From NCBI GenBank assembly GCA_963749875.1, contig CAVVOX010000004.1, positions 682,001 to 746,000 of the forward strand: 64,000 nt of DNA. The letters are read 5' to 3'. Positions 28,868 through 38,376 of the stretch are shown here, in pieces (the first letter of the stretch is position 1; each line of letters starts with the position of its first letter). The notes beneath the pieces were generated by a model. The model searched no databases. It worked only from the letters and a program-made list of their open reading frames with translations, and was not told where the DNA came from. A program made the translations under genes and the position numbers. Source of the DNA: JAHQVI01 sp963749875 (lineage in GTDB: Bacteria; Pseudomonadota; Alphaproteobacteria; Rhizobiales; Rhodomicrobiaceae).

Positions 28868-31422
28868 GCACAGCGGCGACGGCGGCGGAGCGGTATGGGC
28901 CCAAGCCGCGATTGACCGTGCCGCTCAGCTTGCGGCTTGCCTTGCGCGAGCTGCGGGGGGGCTTTGCCGGCTTCTACATCTTCATCACCTGCATCGCGCT
29001 CGGCGCGACGGCGATCGCTGCCGTCGGCACGCTGTCGGCGGCGATTCAGCATGCGATTTCGCGCGAGGGCCGGGTGCTGCTCGGCGGCGATGTCGAGGCC
29101 TCCCTCGTCCATCGCCAGGCGACGCCGGAAGAACGCGCGATCCTTGGCCGTGAGGGCGCGGTCAGCGAGATTGCAACACTCCGGTCGATGGCGCGCCTTT
29201 CCGATGCTTCGGGCCAGGCGCTGGTGCGCATCAAGGCGGTCGATGACGCCTATCCGCTTTATGGGGCGTTGCAATTCGAGGGCGGAAAGACCCGTGCGGA
29301 CATTCAACAGCCCGGCGCCGTCGCGGTCGAGCGCGGCCTGCTTGAACAGCTCGGCTTGGGGCTCGGCGATCGCTTTCAGCTCGGCAATGAAACCGTCAGC
29401 ATCGCGGCGATCATCGCCAAGGAACCGGATCGCCTCGCAGCCGGAATTTCCCTTGGCCCGCGTATCCTGATGTCGCTCGAAACGCTGGAACGGACAGGGC
29501 TCGCGCAGCCGGGGAGCCTGATCGACTGGCGCTACCGGGTGAAGGACACCGGAGACGGCAAGCTTGATAAAGCCACCCTCGAGGCGGCGCTGCCCGATAC
29601 CGGTTTTCAGATCCGCGACAGGCACGATCCTTCGCCCGGCATCAGCCGCTCGCTGCGGCGTCTGAGCGATTTTCTGACGCTGGTCGGTTTGACGGCGCTG
29701 CTCACCGGCGGGATCGGCGTCGCCAATTCGGTCAGCGCATTCATCGAGCGCAAGCGCAAGGTCATCGCCGCCTATAAGGCGCTCGGCGCGTCGGGTAGTC
29801 TGATCACGCGCAGCTTTCTCGCCCAGGTTCTCATCGTCGCGTTGCTGGGCATTCTTATCGGCCTCACTCTTGGCGCCACGCTCCCCTTTCTCGCCATCAG
29901 CTTTTACGGCGCTGGACTGCCCCTCCAGCTCGATGCCGGTATCTATCCCGCTCCGCTGCTTCTGGCGACCGCCTATGGTCTGCTGATCGCGCTTATCTTC
30001 ATTCTCTGGCCGCTTGGACGCGCCCGGCAGATCCGGGCTGGCGAGCTTCTGCGGGAGGAGGTGGATAAGGGGATGCGCTGGCCGCCGCTTGCCTTCGCCG
30101 CCGGGTCGGTCGTGAGCGCGATCGTGCTGGCGCTGATGGCGATCTTCCTGTCCCAGCAACAGCAGATCGCGGCCATTGCGCTTGCCGCCATCGGCGCGAC
30201 TTTCGCGGTCTTCGCTGCCCTGGGCTATGGCTTTCGAGCGCTGGCAGGGGCGATCCCACGTCCGCGGCGGCCGGAGCTCGCCCTCGCCCTCGGCAATATT
30301 GCGGGACCGGCAGGTTTGACGCGGACGGTGACGCTCTCCCTCGGCGCGGGGCTGACGCTGCTGACGGCCATCGGGCTGACCAACGCCTCGATGACCAACG
30401 AGCTGAAGACGCAAATGCCCGAGCACGCACCGAGCCACTTCTTCGTCGGTATCAACAAGGCGGACTTTGCGCGTTTTGCCAAACTTATCGCCAAGAAAGC
30501 GCCGGGGTCGGAATTGAACAGCGCGCCGATGCTGCGCGGCAAGATCGTGGCCCTGGCCGGCAGGCCGGTTTCCGAGATCAAGCCGTCCGAGGAAGCCGCC
30601 TGGGTTCTGAACGGCGATCGCGGGCTCACCTTCGCGGAGCGCTTGCCCGCCGATTCAAAGATCGTGGAAGGCAAATGGTGGCCGCCGCACTATTCGGGTG
30701 AGCCGCTCGTCTCCTTCGAAGCGGAGCTGGCGCGCGGTCTGGGGCTGAAGATCGGCGATAAGGTTACGTTCAACGTGCTCGGACGGAATGTCACGGCGCG
30801 GATCGCGAATTTCCGCACGGTGGACTGGACGTCGCTCAACATCAATTTCGTGATGATTTTCTCGCCCAACACGCTCGAAGCCGCCCCTTACAATATGCTG
30901 GCCACTTTGACATGGCCGGAATCCGACCCGGCGGGCGAGGCGGAAGTCGTCCGGGCGGTCGCGGCCGAGTTTCCCACGGTAACCGCCGTTCGCGTGCGGG
31001 ATGCGCTCGAAACGGTGACGGCCATGCTCGGCAAGATCTTCACCGCAATCCGGGTCGCGGGCGGACTGACGCTACTGTCCGGCGTCCTCGTGCTGGCCGG
31101 CGCGCTCAGCACCGTCAGAGCGCGTCGCATTTATGAAGCCGTTATCCTGAAGACGCTGGGAGCAACGCGCCGCCGCATCCTCTTTGCGCATATCGCCGAA
31201 TATCTGATCCTCGGCCTTGCGACGGCCGTCTTCGCCGCAATCGCCGGCACCGCCGTAGCTTACATATTATTAACGCAAATTATCGATATATCGTTCACCG
31301 CTTCGCCCGGTGCTCTATTGCAGCCGGCGGTTCTTGCGACCATATTCATGGTTGCATTTGGCCTGTTCGGAACTGCGAGGGTTCTCAGCGCAAAAGCTGC
31401 ACCTTATTTGCGCGCCGAATAG
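28864..31422 (+). CDS. FtsX-like ABC transporter permease (YbbP-like)
   Basis: 852-residue permease. One N-terminal helix (about residues 35-57), a large periplasmic domain, a first FtsX domain (about residues 265-390), then additional helices, a second periplasmic domain and the second FtsX domain near the C-terminus (KTLGATRRRILFAHIAEY). This is the YbbP architecture. It starts inside the stop of the ATPase gene, so coupled translation is expected. Confidence 0.93.
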   Translation: MSTAATAAERYGPKPRLTVPLSLRLALRELRGGFAGFYIFITCIALGATAIAAVGTLSAAIQHAISREGRVLLGGDVEASLVHRQATPEERAILGREGAVSEIATLRSMARLSDASGQALVRIKAVDDAYPLYGALQFEGGKTRADIQQPGAVAVERGLLEQLGLGLGDRFQLGNETVSIAAIIAKEPDRLAAGISLGPRILMSLETLERTGLAQPGSLIDWRYRVKDTGDGKLDKATLEAALPDTGFQIRDRHDPSPGISRSLRRLSDFLTLVGLTALLTGGIGVANSVSAFIERKRKVIAAYKALGASGSLITRSFLAQVLIVALLGILIGLTLGATLPFLAISFYGAGLPLQLDAGIYPAPLLLATAYGLLIALIFILWPLGRARQIRAGELLREEVDKGMRWPPLAFAAGSVVSAIVLALMAIFLSQQQQIAAIALAAIGATFAVFAALGYGFRALAGAIPRPRRPELALALGNIAGPAGLTRTVTLSLGAGLTLLTAIGLTNASMTNELKTQMPEHAPSHFFVGINKADFARFAKLIAKKAPGSELNSAPMLRGKIVALAGRPVSEIKPSEEAAWVLNGDRGLTFAERLPADSKIVEGKWWPPHYSGEPLVSFEAELARGLGLKIGDKVTFNVLGRNVTARIANFRTVDWTSLNINFVMIFSPNTLEAAPYNMLATLTWPESDPAGEAEVVRAVAAEFPTVTAVRVRDALETVTAMLGKIFTAIRVAGGLTLLSGVLVLAGALSTVRARRIYEAVILKTLGATRRRILFAHIAEYLILGLATAVFAAIAGTAVAYILLTQIIDISFTASPGALLQPAVLATIFMVAFGLFGTARVLSAKAAPYLRAE

Positions 31423-31535
31423 TGTGTAGAGTGCGGCGGAGGTGTCGATTAGACCATGTAAATCTCCATCCTGACGTTTTGGGGTGGATGCTAAGTCTGA
31501 TCCACGCTAAAGATTCTACGGGTTTCACTTGCCTA

Positions 31536-31550
31536 TTGGAAGGATTCCAA
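31536..31550 (+). repeat. Short palindrome just upstream of the BI-1 gene
   Basis: TTGGAA-GGA-TTCCAA lies 11 bp before the ATG at 31562, next to the AAGGGG ribosome site. It could be an operator or a small hairpin affecting translation. Only the symmetry is seen. Confidence 0.35.
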
Positions 31551-31561
31551 AGGGGTTAAGA

Positions 31562-32332
31562 ATGTCGGATTGGAATAGAGACACGCTGGCCGGCCCACGT
31601 ACCGGCACCGTGGCAATTGATGAGGGCCTGCGCGCTTATATGCTGCAGGTCTATAACTACATGGCGGGCGGACTCGCGATAACCGGTGTTGTTGCTTACG
31701 CGCTCTATGCGATGGCTGTGACGACCGACCCGGGCTCCGGCGTCGCGCAGCTGCCGAATGGCGTGTTTCTGACCGAATTCGGCCGCCTCATCTTCGTATC
31801 GCCGCTCAAATGGGTGCTCTTATTGGCGCCGTTGGGCATGGTGTTTTTCCTCAGCGCGCGGCTTCATAAGATGAGCGTCCAGTCGGGGCAGATCTCGTTC
31901 TGGATTTTTGCCGCCTTGATGGGCGCGGCGATCTCGTCGATCTTCCTGGTCTACGCGCATGGCTCGATCGCCCGCGTGTTCTTCATTACGGCGGCTGCAT
32001 TCGGCGGGCTGAGCCTGTGGGGCTACACCACGAAAAAGGATCTGTCGGGCTGGGGCTCGTTCCTCTTCATGGGCCTGATCGGCATCATCATCGCTTCGCT
32101 CGTCAATCTCTTCGTCGGTTCAACTGCGCTGCAGTTCGCGGTGTCGGTGATCGGCGTGCTGGTCTTTGCGGGGCTGACCGCCTATGACACGCAGCAGATC
32201 AAAGAGATGTATTATGAAGGCGACGGTCACGTCGTCGCCAGCCAGAAGGCGATCATGGGCGCGCTGCGTCTCTATCTCGACTTCATCAATATGTTCCTCA
32301 TGCTCCTGTCGCTATTCGGCAATCGCGAATAG
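31562..32332 (+). CDS. Bax inhibitor-1 (YccA/BI-1) family protein
   Basis: Seven-helix membrane protein, 256 aa, with the family features YMAGGLAITGVVAY, a VFFITAAAFGGLSLWGYTTK block and GLTAYDTQQIKEMYYEGDG near the end. Bacterial BI-1 members are pH-sensitive calcium leak channels or interact with FtsH. The start MSDWNRDTLAG at 31562 follows AAGGGG; an upstream ATG lacks family similarity. It ends before a strong terminator. Confidence 0.94.
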   Translation: MSDWNRDTLAGPRTGTVAIDEGLRAYMLQVYNYMAGGLAITGVVAYALYAMAVTTDPGSGVAQLPNGVFLTEFGRLIFVSPLKWVLLLAPLGMVFFLSARLHKMSVQSGQISFWIFAALMGAAISSIFLVYAHGSIARVFFITAAAFGGLSLWGYTTKKDLSGWGSFLFMGLIGIIIASLVNLFVGSTALQFAVSVIGVLVFAGLTAYDTQQIKEMYYEGDGHVVASQKAIMGALRLYLDFINMFLMLLSLFGNRE

Positions 32333-32683
32333 TCGGCGAGCAGAGTGGAAGACGTTTAAAGGCCCCGGAAACGGGGCCTTTTTTCGTGGCGCTCGGCGGT
32401 GACGGGCGGACCCGCGTTGATGACTTTGGTGATACCGAATGACGGTAAGCGTCCGGTCAGCGAGCCTTTGAGATTTCGCCCAATCGGCTGAAGTTACGTC
32501 GCCATCGACCTTGGCTGCAAGCTCGGCATGATCCTTGCGAAGGCGTTGCAAGTACCATTCACGCGTTCCTAATTTCGCAGGCTTTGCAATCGCATCGGCC
32601 TTCAGCTTTGCAACGGTTTGCACCGATTTTGCAACCGGCTGCCCTATAGTTTCCGGCTTGCGCATCGCCATCTGCCCGGTCAC
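32312..32683 (-). pseudogene. Phage-like hypothetical frame, probably decayed
   Basis: The N-terminal half (MRKPETIGQPVAKSV, then GTREWYLQRLRKDHAELAAK) resembles short phage-related proteins with a TREWYLERLxxDHPxLAA signature known from Hyphomicrobiales genomes. The C-terminal half is Arg-rich, runs back through the BI-1 terminator and into the 3' end of that gene, and looks non-native. It is probably a frameshifted or truncated remnant beside the IS1380 element. Confidence 0.35.
32361..32384 (+). terminator. Intrinsic terminator after the BI-1 gene
   Basis: GGCCCCG at 32361-32367 and CGGGGCC at 32372-32378 with a GAAA loop and a six-T tail. Preceded by AAA, so it could work in both directions. 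Confidence 0.92.
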
Positions 32684-32743
32684 ACGCCTGGAGAAGCAAC
32701 CGAGGCTAATCTGACCGGCTTCGACGGAGCGGGCATGCTTCTT

Positions 32744-34429
32744 CTAGCCCGCATTTCTCACGCGGCGGAGGCGCATCGGGGTCTCTGACGGTGTAAACTT
32801 GTTTTGCGAGAACGAGTTATACCGATTTGATGGAGTTCCCCGATGCTGACGGAGTGTAGCGCGAGCGAGATCGATTTTGCAAGAGCGGGCGGACGCCGTG
32901 TGGTCGCGGATTTCGACGGCGGCATGGTCTCTTCGGATGCCGGGGCTCACCTGCTCGGGGAGACGGACAAGGCGATCCGGCTCGTCGACCGCTTTGCGGC
33001 CTGCTTTCGCGATCGGCGCCATCCCGCTTACGTGGTTCACGAAGTGAAGACGCTGGTTGCACAGCGCGTGTTCGGCCTGGCGCTGGGCTATGAAGACCTC
33101 GTCGACCATGACGAGTTGCGGCGCGATCCCGTTCTCGGCGTGCTGCTCGGCAAGCTCGAACGCACGGCCGAAGCCCCGGCGCCGCTGGCCGGCAAGAGCA
33201 CGCTAAACCGGTTGGAGCACGCCCCAGCGGAAGGAGCCACTGGCCGGTATCACAAGATCGGGCACGACGGCGCCGCGATCGAGGATCTGTTCGTCGACGT
33301 GTTTCTCGAGGCGCATAGCAAGCCGCCGCGTGAGATCGTGCTCGACCTCGACGCCACCGACGATCCGCTGCACGGCCATCAGGAAGGCCGGTTCTTCCAT
33401 GGCTATTACGACTGCTATTGCTACCCGCCGCTCTACATCTTCTGCGGCCGGCATCTCCTGGCCGCAAAGCTTCGGCGCTCGAACATCGACGGCAGCGCCG
33501 GCGCGGCGGAGGAGACGGCCCGGATCGTCACGCAGATCCGAGCGCGTTGGCCGAAGGTGAAGATCATTCTGCGCGCCGATTCCGGCTTCGCCCGAGAGGC
33601 CCTGATGGTTTGGTGCGAGGCCCACAAGGTTGACTACGTCTTCGGTCTCGCCCGCAACGCGCGTCTGGAAGCCCGCATCACTGAGGCGCTGGCCGAGGCG
33701 CGGAGGTTATCGGAGGCCACGGAAGGCAAGCCGGCGCGGGTGTTTCGGGATTTCCTCTGGTCGACCAAGGACTCCTGGTCGCGCCGTCGGCGCGTGATCG
33801 GCAAGGCGGAGTGGACCGGCGGCGAAGCCAATCCGCGTTTTCTCGTCACCTCGCTGAAGCCTGACGCCTGGACCGCCAAGCCACTCTACGAAGATCTCTA
33901 TTGCAAGCGCGGCGAGATGGAAAACCGTATCAAAGAGGCGCAGGGCGATCTGTTCGCCGACCGCACCTCAGCGGCGACGATGCGGGCCAACCAGCTGCGC
34001 TTGTGGTTTGCCTCGATGGCTTACGTTCTGCTCTGCGCGCTGCGCCGGATCGGCCTGGCTCATACGCAGTTTGCCGCTGCGACCTGCGGCACGATCCGGC
34101 TGAAGCTGCTGAAGATCGGCGCGTTGGTGAAAATCAGCGCGCGTCGGGTCAAGATCGCCTTCGCGTCTGCCTGTCCGTCTGCTGCGGAATGGCGTCTCGC
34201 CGCAGCCCGACTCGCGCATGCCCGTGGCTCCCCCGCTTAATGCGTGAGGCTGCGACACGCCACTTTCGCAGCACACCCCGGAGGCCCACTGGAGACCGAA
34301 AAATCCGAGCCGATTGCCAAAGCCGGTCGCGCAATCTGCGCCACCCCCAAGCACGTCACAAGACAACATGCCGGCCAATCGGCCAGATCACCATGCCATG
34401 GCTTCAGTCGCGTGAGAAATGCGGGCTAG
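32744..34429 (+). mobile_element. Complete IS1380-family insertion sequence
   Basis: About 1.69 kb bounded by inverted repeats: CTAGCCCGCATTTCTCACGC at the left end matches its exact complement at the right end (34410-34429), with one further matching base on the inner side. One transposase gene fills the centre. No clean 4-bp target duplication is visible, which may reflect deletion or recombination next to the element. The right side abuts a truncated MFS gene. Confidence 0.9.
32843..34240 (+). CDS. IS1380-family transposase
   Basis: 465 residues with the N-terminal FDGGMVSSDAGAHLL block and the DDE blocks of IS1380 enzymes: LDLDATDDPLHGHQEG, ILRADSGFARE and the late GEMENRIKEAQGDL segment. 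The frame is intact, so the element may be active. Confidence 0.93.
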   Translation: MLTECSASEIDFARAGGRRVVADFDGGMVSSDAGAHLLGETDKAIRLVDRFAACFRDRRHPAYVVHEVKTLVAQRVFGLALGYEDLVDHDELRRDPVLGVLLGKLERTAEAPAPLAGKSTLNRLEHAPAEGATGRYHKIGHDGAAIEDLFVDVFLEAHSKPPREIVLDLDATDDPLHGHQEGRFFHGYYDCYCYPPLYIFCGRHLLAAKLRRSNIDGSAGAAEETARIVTQIRARWPKVKIILRADSGFAREALMVWCEAHKVDYVFGLARNARLEARITEALAEARRLSEATEGKPARVFRDFLWSTKDSWSRRRRVIGKAEWTGGEANPRFLVTSLKPDAWTAKPLYEDLYCKRGEMENRIKEAQGDLFADRTSAATMRANQLRLWFASMAYVLLCALRRIGLAHTQFAAATCGTIRLKLLKIGALVKISARRVKIAFASACPSAAEWRLAAARLAHARGSPA

Positions 34430-34430
34430 G

Positions 34431-35102
34431 CTTGGCACTTGCGGCCTATGCGCTTGCCATGACGGTCGGCGGTGGTCGTTTCGATCAACAAAACATGGCC
34501 TTGCTGCTGGTCGCCGGTCTTGGAACTGCATTGTTCGTGTTTGCGGAATTAAAAGTGGTGTCGCCACTGATCCGGCTCGCGCTGTTCCGCAGCGCGGCGC
34601 TGAATGCCAGCCTGATCATGTCGGTCGGCCCATCATCTCGATATTCAGCGGAGTCCCGGCAGGTCGTTTCGTCGATTACCTCGGGATCCCGCATGTTATC
34701 CTCATCGGTCTTGTCGCCATGGCCGGTGGTTCCTTCGCCCTGTCCATCCTGCCGGACATGTTTGGAATCATCGGGTATATTGCGGCGATTGCCATCCTGA
34801 CTCCCGGCTATCAGCTGTTTCAGGCGGCCAACAATGCTGCCGTCATGATGAATGTCAGCGCGGACCAACGAGGCGTCGTTTCGGGCATGCTCAGTCTATC
34901 GCGCAACTTAGGCCTCGTAACTGGAACATCCGCCATGGGCGCCATCTTCTCCTTTGCCTCCGGAACAAACGACCTTCCGACCGCCGGGCCGGACGCCATT
35001 GCATCCGGCATGCAAATTACATTTGCTGTGGCGGGGGGATTGATGATTACCGCAATTGGGATCGGACTTGGTAGCCGTGCGTTTGCCGCCCGGGTCGATT
35101 AA
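34431..35102 (+). pseudogene. Truncated, frameshifted MFS drug-efflux transporter (EmrB/QacA type)
   Basis: The first part (to about 34622) reads ALAAYALAMTVGGG, then LIRLALFRSAALNASLIMSV in one frame. The sequence then continues in another frame with GVPAGRFVDYLGIPHVILIG, ADQRGVVSGMLSLSRNLG and further helices to a stop at 35100-35102. This matches the second half of a 14-helix MFS efflux pump, with an internal deletion and frame change near 34620. The N-terminal half is missing at the IS1380 boundary. Confidence 0.8.
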
Positions 35103-35441
35103 CAAGTGAACCGGTCAAACCAGAAGTACGCTGGCATGAAAGGAGACCTTCGACGCGCAGTTCTGGACGGTCGCTACGGGCTCAGACCGGCCGTAATCCT
35201 CACTCCCGCGAATGGCAGCTTCGATGCGGCGATACGCTGTCTCATGGTCAACAGCCGCTTTCTATCCAAAAGCCGAAATTCAAACCGAGGCGCTAATGAA
35301 AATTCTCTAGGGCTGCGTTCCAATCGGCTAAATTCTCAAACAGGTGGTTCGAAAACGCTCCTTCTGGCTCCGCCATTTATTTTTCCACGTAGAAGAAGGC
35401 GCGCGCGCCCGGAAATGAGACGGTGGCAACGTCTCGCCTGG
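35103..35441. other. Intergenic stretch without recognised genes
   Basis: Between the MFS pseudogene and the IS256 insertion. No reading frame with family similarity, tRNA or clear terminator is seen. Some of it may be the 3' flank of the broken transporter. Confidence 0.5.
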
Positions 35442-35450
35442 CCAGGTGGT
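35442..35450 (+). repeat. Target-site duplication of the IS256 element, left copy
   Basis: CCAGGTGGT; the identical right copy is at 36844-36852 immediately after the right inverted repeat. Confidence 0.9.
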
Positions 35451-36843
35451 GAGCTATGCGGAAATGTTGGTGACGGCCGAGGAAAGGGAGGCGGCGTATC
35501 GTGGCGGTGACAAAGCCAGCCACATATCCAAACAAGGATTGATACGCCATGAAGGACGATAAGATTGTCACCTTGCGCCAGCCGGGAGAGTTTGCCGATC
35601 CGCTTACCGAGGTGCTGCGCAATGGCGCGCGTCAGCTTCTGACACAGGCCGTGGAAGCCGAGCTCGCCGAATGCCTTGCAACCCATGCCCACCTGACGAC
35701 CACGGACGACCGTCAGCGTCTTGTTCGGCACGGTCATATGCCGGAACGGACGATCCAGACCGGCATCGGTCCGGTGGAGGTCCGCCAACCTCGGCTGCGC
35801 GATCGCGGCGGGACCGATGGCGAACGCATCCGGTTTTCATCCAGTATCCTGCCACCTTACGCCCGCCGCACAAAGAGCCTGGACGCCCTTTTGCCGGTGC
35901 TCTATCTGCGCGGGATCTCGATGGGCGACATGCAGGAGGCGCTTGCCGCCTTGCTCGACAAGGATGCGCCGAACCTCTCGCCTGCGGTGCTCGCTCGTCT
36001 GAAAACGGGCTGGCAGGAGGAATATGAGCGTTGGAAGACGCGCGATCTCTCGGCGCGCCGCTATGTCTACGTCTGGGCGGATGGCGTTTATCTCCAGGCG
36101 CGGATGGACCCTGACAAACAGTGCATCCTGGTGCTCATCGGTGCGACGCCGGAAGGCAAGAAGGAGCTGATCGGCTTCCAGTCAGGCTACCGGGAAAGCG
36201 CTCAGTCCTGGCGCGAGTTGCTCGCAGATCTGAAAGCGCGCGGCCTGTCGGTTGCGCCAGAGTTGGCCATCGGTGACGGCGCGTTGGGGTTCTGGAAAGC
36301 GTTGGAGCAAGAATTCGGTTCAACCCGGCAGCAACGTTGCTGGGTCCACAAATCCATGAATGTGCTCAACAAAATGCCGAAATCGGTCCAGCCCAAAGCC
36401 AAGTCGGATCTCAAGGAAATTTGGATGGCCGAGAGCCGGGATGAAGCCGGAAAAGCCTTCGATCGCTTCATTGCCAAGTACAAAGCCAAATACGATAAGG
36501 CCGCCGATTGCCTGGCCAAGGATCGCGAAGCGCTGCTGGCGTTCTACGACTTTCCTGCCGAGCATTGGAAGCACATCCGAACGAGCAACCCTATCGAGAG
36601 CACCTTCGCAACTGTACGTCACCGGACGACGAGAGCGAAAGGTTGCCTGTCGCATGATACGGGGATCATCATGGTGTTCAAGTTGATCCAAGCCGCGCAG
36701 GCCTCCTGGCGCAGGCTCGATGGACAAAACCAGTTGCCCAAACTGATCGAAGGCGTCAAATTCACCGACGGCTTGGAAGCTGACCGAGATTATGCCGCCG
36801 CCTCATCAATTCCAAAGCCGTCACCAAGATTCACGCATAGCTC
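35451..36843 (+). mobile_element. IS256-family insertion sequence with intact 9-bp target duplication
   Basis: Imperfect inverted repeats of about 27 bp: left 35451-35477 (GAGCTATGCGGAAATGTTGG...) and right 36817-36843. The 9 bp CCAGGTGGT directly repeats on both sides (35442-35450 and 36844-36852), exactly at the outer ends. This fixes the borders and indicates a fairly recent insertion of 1393 bp. Confidence 0.92.
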
Positions 36844-36889
36844 CCAGGTGGTTCCTGTCGGCCCATGCGCCGCCAAAGTGTCACTGTAA
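35549..36889 (+). CDS. IS256-family (mutator-type) transposase
   Basis: 446 residues with the family DDE region: YVWADGVYLQARM (first Asp), AIGDGALGFWKAL (second Asp), QRCWVHKSMNVLNKMPKS and NPIESTFATVRHRT (Glu). The frame does not stop inside the element: it reads through the right inverted repeat and ends 46 bp into flanking DNA. Another frame has a TAG inside the repeat (36838-36840), so a small indel near the 3' end may have shifted the original C-terminus. Confidence 0.9.
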   Translation: MKDDKIVTLRQPGEFADPLTEVLRNGARQLLTQAVEAELAECLATHAHLTTTDDRQRLVRHGHMPERTIQTGIGPVEVRQPRLRDRGGTDGERIRFSSSILPPYARRTKSLDALLPVLYLRGISMGDMQEALAALLDKDAPNLSPAVLARLKTGWQEEYERWKTRDLSARRYVYVWADGVYLQARMDPDKQCILVLIGATPEGKKELIGFQSGYRESAQSWRELLADLKARGLSVAPELAIGDGALGFWKALEQEFGSTRQQRCWVHKSMNVLNKMPKSVQPKAKSDLKEIWMAESRDEAGKAFDRFIAKYKAKYDKAADCLAKDREALLAFYDFPAEHWKHIRTSNPIESTFATVRHRTTRAKGCLSHDTGIIMVFKLIQAAQASWRRLDGQNQLPKLIEGVKFTDGLEADRDYAAASSIPKPSPRFTHSSQVVPVGPCAAKVSL

Positions 36890-37348
36890 CGTGACGAACA
36901 CGTCTGTGCGTAGCTCGTTTTCGGGCGTCTGCTTGGGATCATTCACGTAGACTTCCCAGGTCGGCGCCCCAAGCTTCCGGCCATTGTCCTCAATATACTT
37001 CATCATCTCTCCGTAGCTTTGGCGTAGGGCCGAGTACGGTCCGATGTGAGTGAACGTAAGCACACGGCCAGCAGGCGTAACGTCCGCATTGATCGCGCCC
37101 CGTGCTTTCGTGGCGTCTTCCTGACTGACGGAGAAGCCTGCGCGAAACGTGATCGTCATTGGATCATAGGTGTAGTAAACGGACAGCGCTTTGCCAGTGG
37201 TCTCGATGCCGTTTGCCTGCATGAACGACATCACGTTCTGGAAAGCGGACCCCATGGTTTTGCTAATGTCGCTTGGGTCCATCGAACAGTTTCGCTCTTC
37301 GTAAAGATATGGTGTCTCGTCGACCTCAGTCTCTTTGAATTCGAGCAT
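36881..37348 (-). CDS. GyrI-like/AraC effector-binding domain protein
   Basis: 155 residues forming a stand-alone SHS2/GyrI-like small-molecule-binding domain: MLEFKETEVDETPYLYEE, MQANGIETTGKALSVYYTYD and a late EVYVNDPKQTPENELRTDVF. Such domains bind drugs or effectors; no HTH is present. The ATG at 37348 is chosen because GGAGGG lies just upstream and covers an earlier in-frame ATG at 37360. The stop overlaps the end of the transposase frame on the other strand by 9 bp. Confidence 0.85.
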   Translation of the reverse strand: MLEFKETEVDETPYLYEERNCSMDPSDISKTMGSAFQNVMSFMQANGIETTGKALSVYYTYDPMTITFRAGFSVSQEDATKARGAINADVTPAGRVLTFTHIGPYSALRQSYGEMMKYIEDNGRKLGAPTWEVYVNDPKQTPENELRTDVFVTLQ

Positions 37349-37602
37349 AGGGCCCTCCAATGAGCTTGAGATTGGCTGCGTCGGGCAAGATAGAAGCGAG
37401 AGCCCACATCAGCTTGCGGATCGCGGTCAATTACGGCGGACAGCAGTACATCCGGTGAGCCGGCGATCGCCATTTGCCGCTGTTTGTCGTGCTTGAAGTC
37501 AATCGTCGCCGAAACGACCGCCCAGCCGGCGGACACCCGTTCGCGCGCCAGGGAAGGACGATACCGGCATGTCCTTGAAAGCGCCCGGTCCGGCTCCGCG
37601 CC

Positions 37603-38376
37603 TCAGCGCTCGACAAACGCCTTCTCGGTCACATAGGTCGCCGGCTTGCTGTTGGCGCCTTCGGTGAAGCCACGCTCTTCGAGGATGGTCTTCATTTCCT
37701 CCAGCATTGGCGGGCCGCCGCAGAGCATCACCCGGTCGTGCTCGGGATCCATGGGAGGAAGACCGATGTCATGGAAGATCTGGCCCGCGGTGATAAGGTC
37801 CGTCACACGCCCGCGGTGCCGGAAGGGTTCTCGGGTCACGGTGGGATAATAGATCAGCTTCTCGCGGATCAGCTCGCCAATGTAGTCATCCTGCGGCAGG
37901 GCCTGGGTGATCTTCTCGCCATAGGCAAGCTCGGCGACCTGCCGGCAGCCGTGGACGAGGACGACATTCTCGTTTTTTTCATAGGCCTCCGGGTCGCGAA
38001 TGATGCTCATGAAGGGGGCGAGACCGGTGCCGGTTGCAAGCAGATAAAGCGTGCGGCCGGGCAGCAGGTTATCGAGCACGAGCGTGCCGGTCGGTTTCTT
38101 GCCCACCAGAATGCGGTCGCCTTCCCTGATATGCTGAAGCCGCGAGGTGAGCGGGCCGTCCGGCACCTTGATGCTGAAAAATTCCAGCTCGTCGTCATAA
38201 TTGGAGCTGACCATGGAATAGGCGCGCAAGAGCGGCTTTCCCTCGACTTCGAGGCCCATCATGGTGAACTGGCCATTGGCAAACCGGAAGGATGGACTCC
38301 TGGTGGCCGTGAAGCTGAAGAGATCGTCGGTCCAGTGGCGAACCGAAAGGACGGTTTCCTCAGTGAAGTTGCTCAT
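37603..38376 (-). CDS. fpr: Ferredoxin--NADP+ reductase
   Basis: FAD enzyme exchanging electrons between NADPH and ferredoxin/flavodoxin. LLRAYSMVSSNYD binds FAD, GTGLAPFMSIIRD and VHGCRQVAELAY bind NADP, and LCGGPPML precedes the C-terminal TYVTEKAFVER, typical of the proteobacterial class I/subclass Fpr. 257 aa from the ATG at 38376; the upstream in-frame extension is not conserved in character. Confidence 0.94.
   Translation of the reverse strand: MSNFTEETVLSVRHWTDDLFSFTATRSPSFRFANGQFTMMGLEVEGKPLLRAYSMVSSNYDDELEFFSIKVPDGPLTSRLQHIREGDRILVGKKPTGTLVLDNLLPGRTLYLLATGTGLAPFMSIIRDPEAYEKNENVVLVHGCRQVAELAYGEKITQALPQDDYIGELIREKLIYYPTVTREPFRHRGRVTDLITAGQIFHDIGLPPMDPEHDRVMLCGGPPMLEEMKTILEERGFTEGANSKPATYVTEKAFVER

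Noticed and set aside
28744..30438. 564-codon open frame opposite the ABC permease
   Set aside because: Antisense shadow; the product is Arg/Gly/Asp-rich without a family pattern.
32737..34433. 4-bp target duplication (GCTT) around the IS1380 element
   Set aside because: GCTT occurs on both sides, but the left copy is separated from the inverted repeat by three bases, so it does not sit at the true border.
37360..37458. 32-codon plus-strand frame ending LRIAVNYGGQQYIR, recalling an undecaprenyl-diphosphate synthase segment
   Set aside because: Too short and without neighbouring family motifs in any frame; the similarity could be chance.
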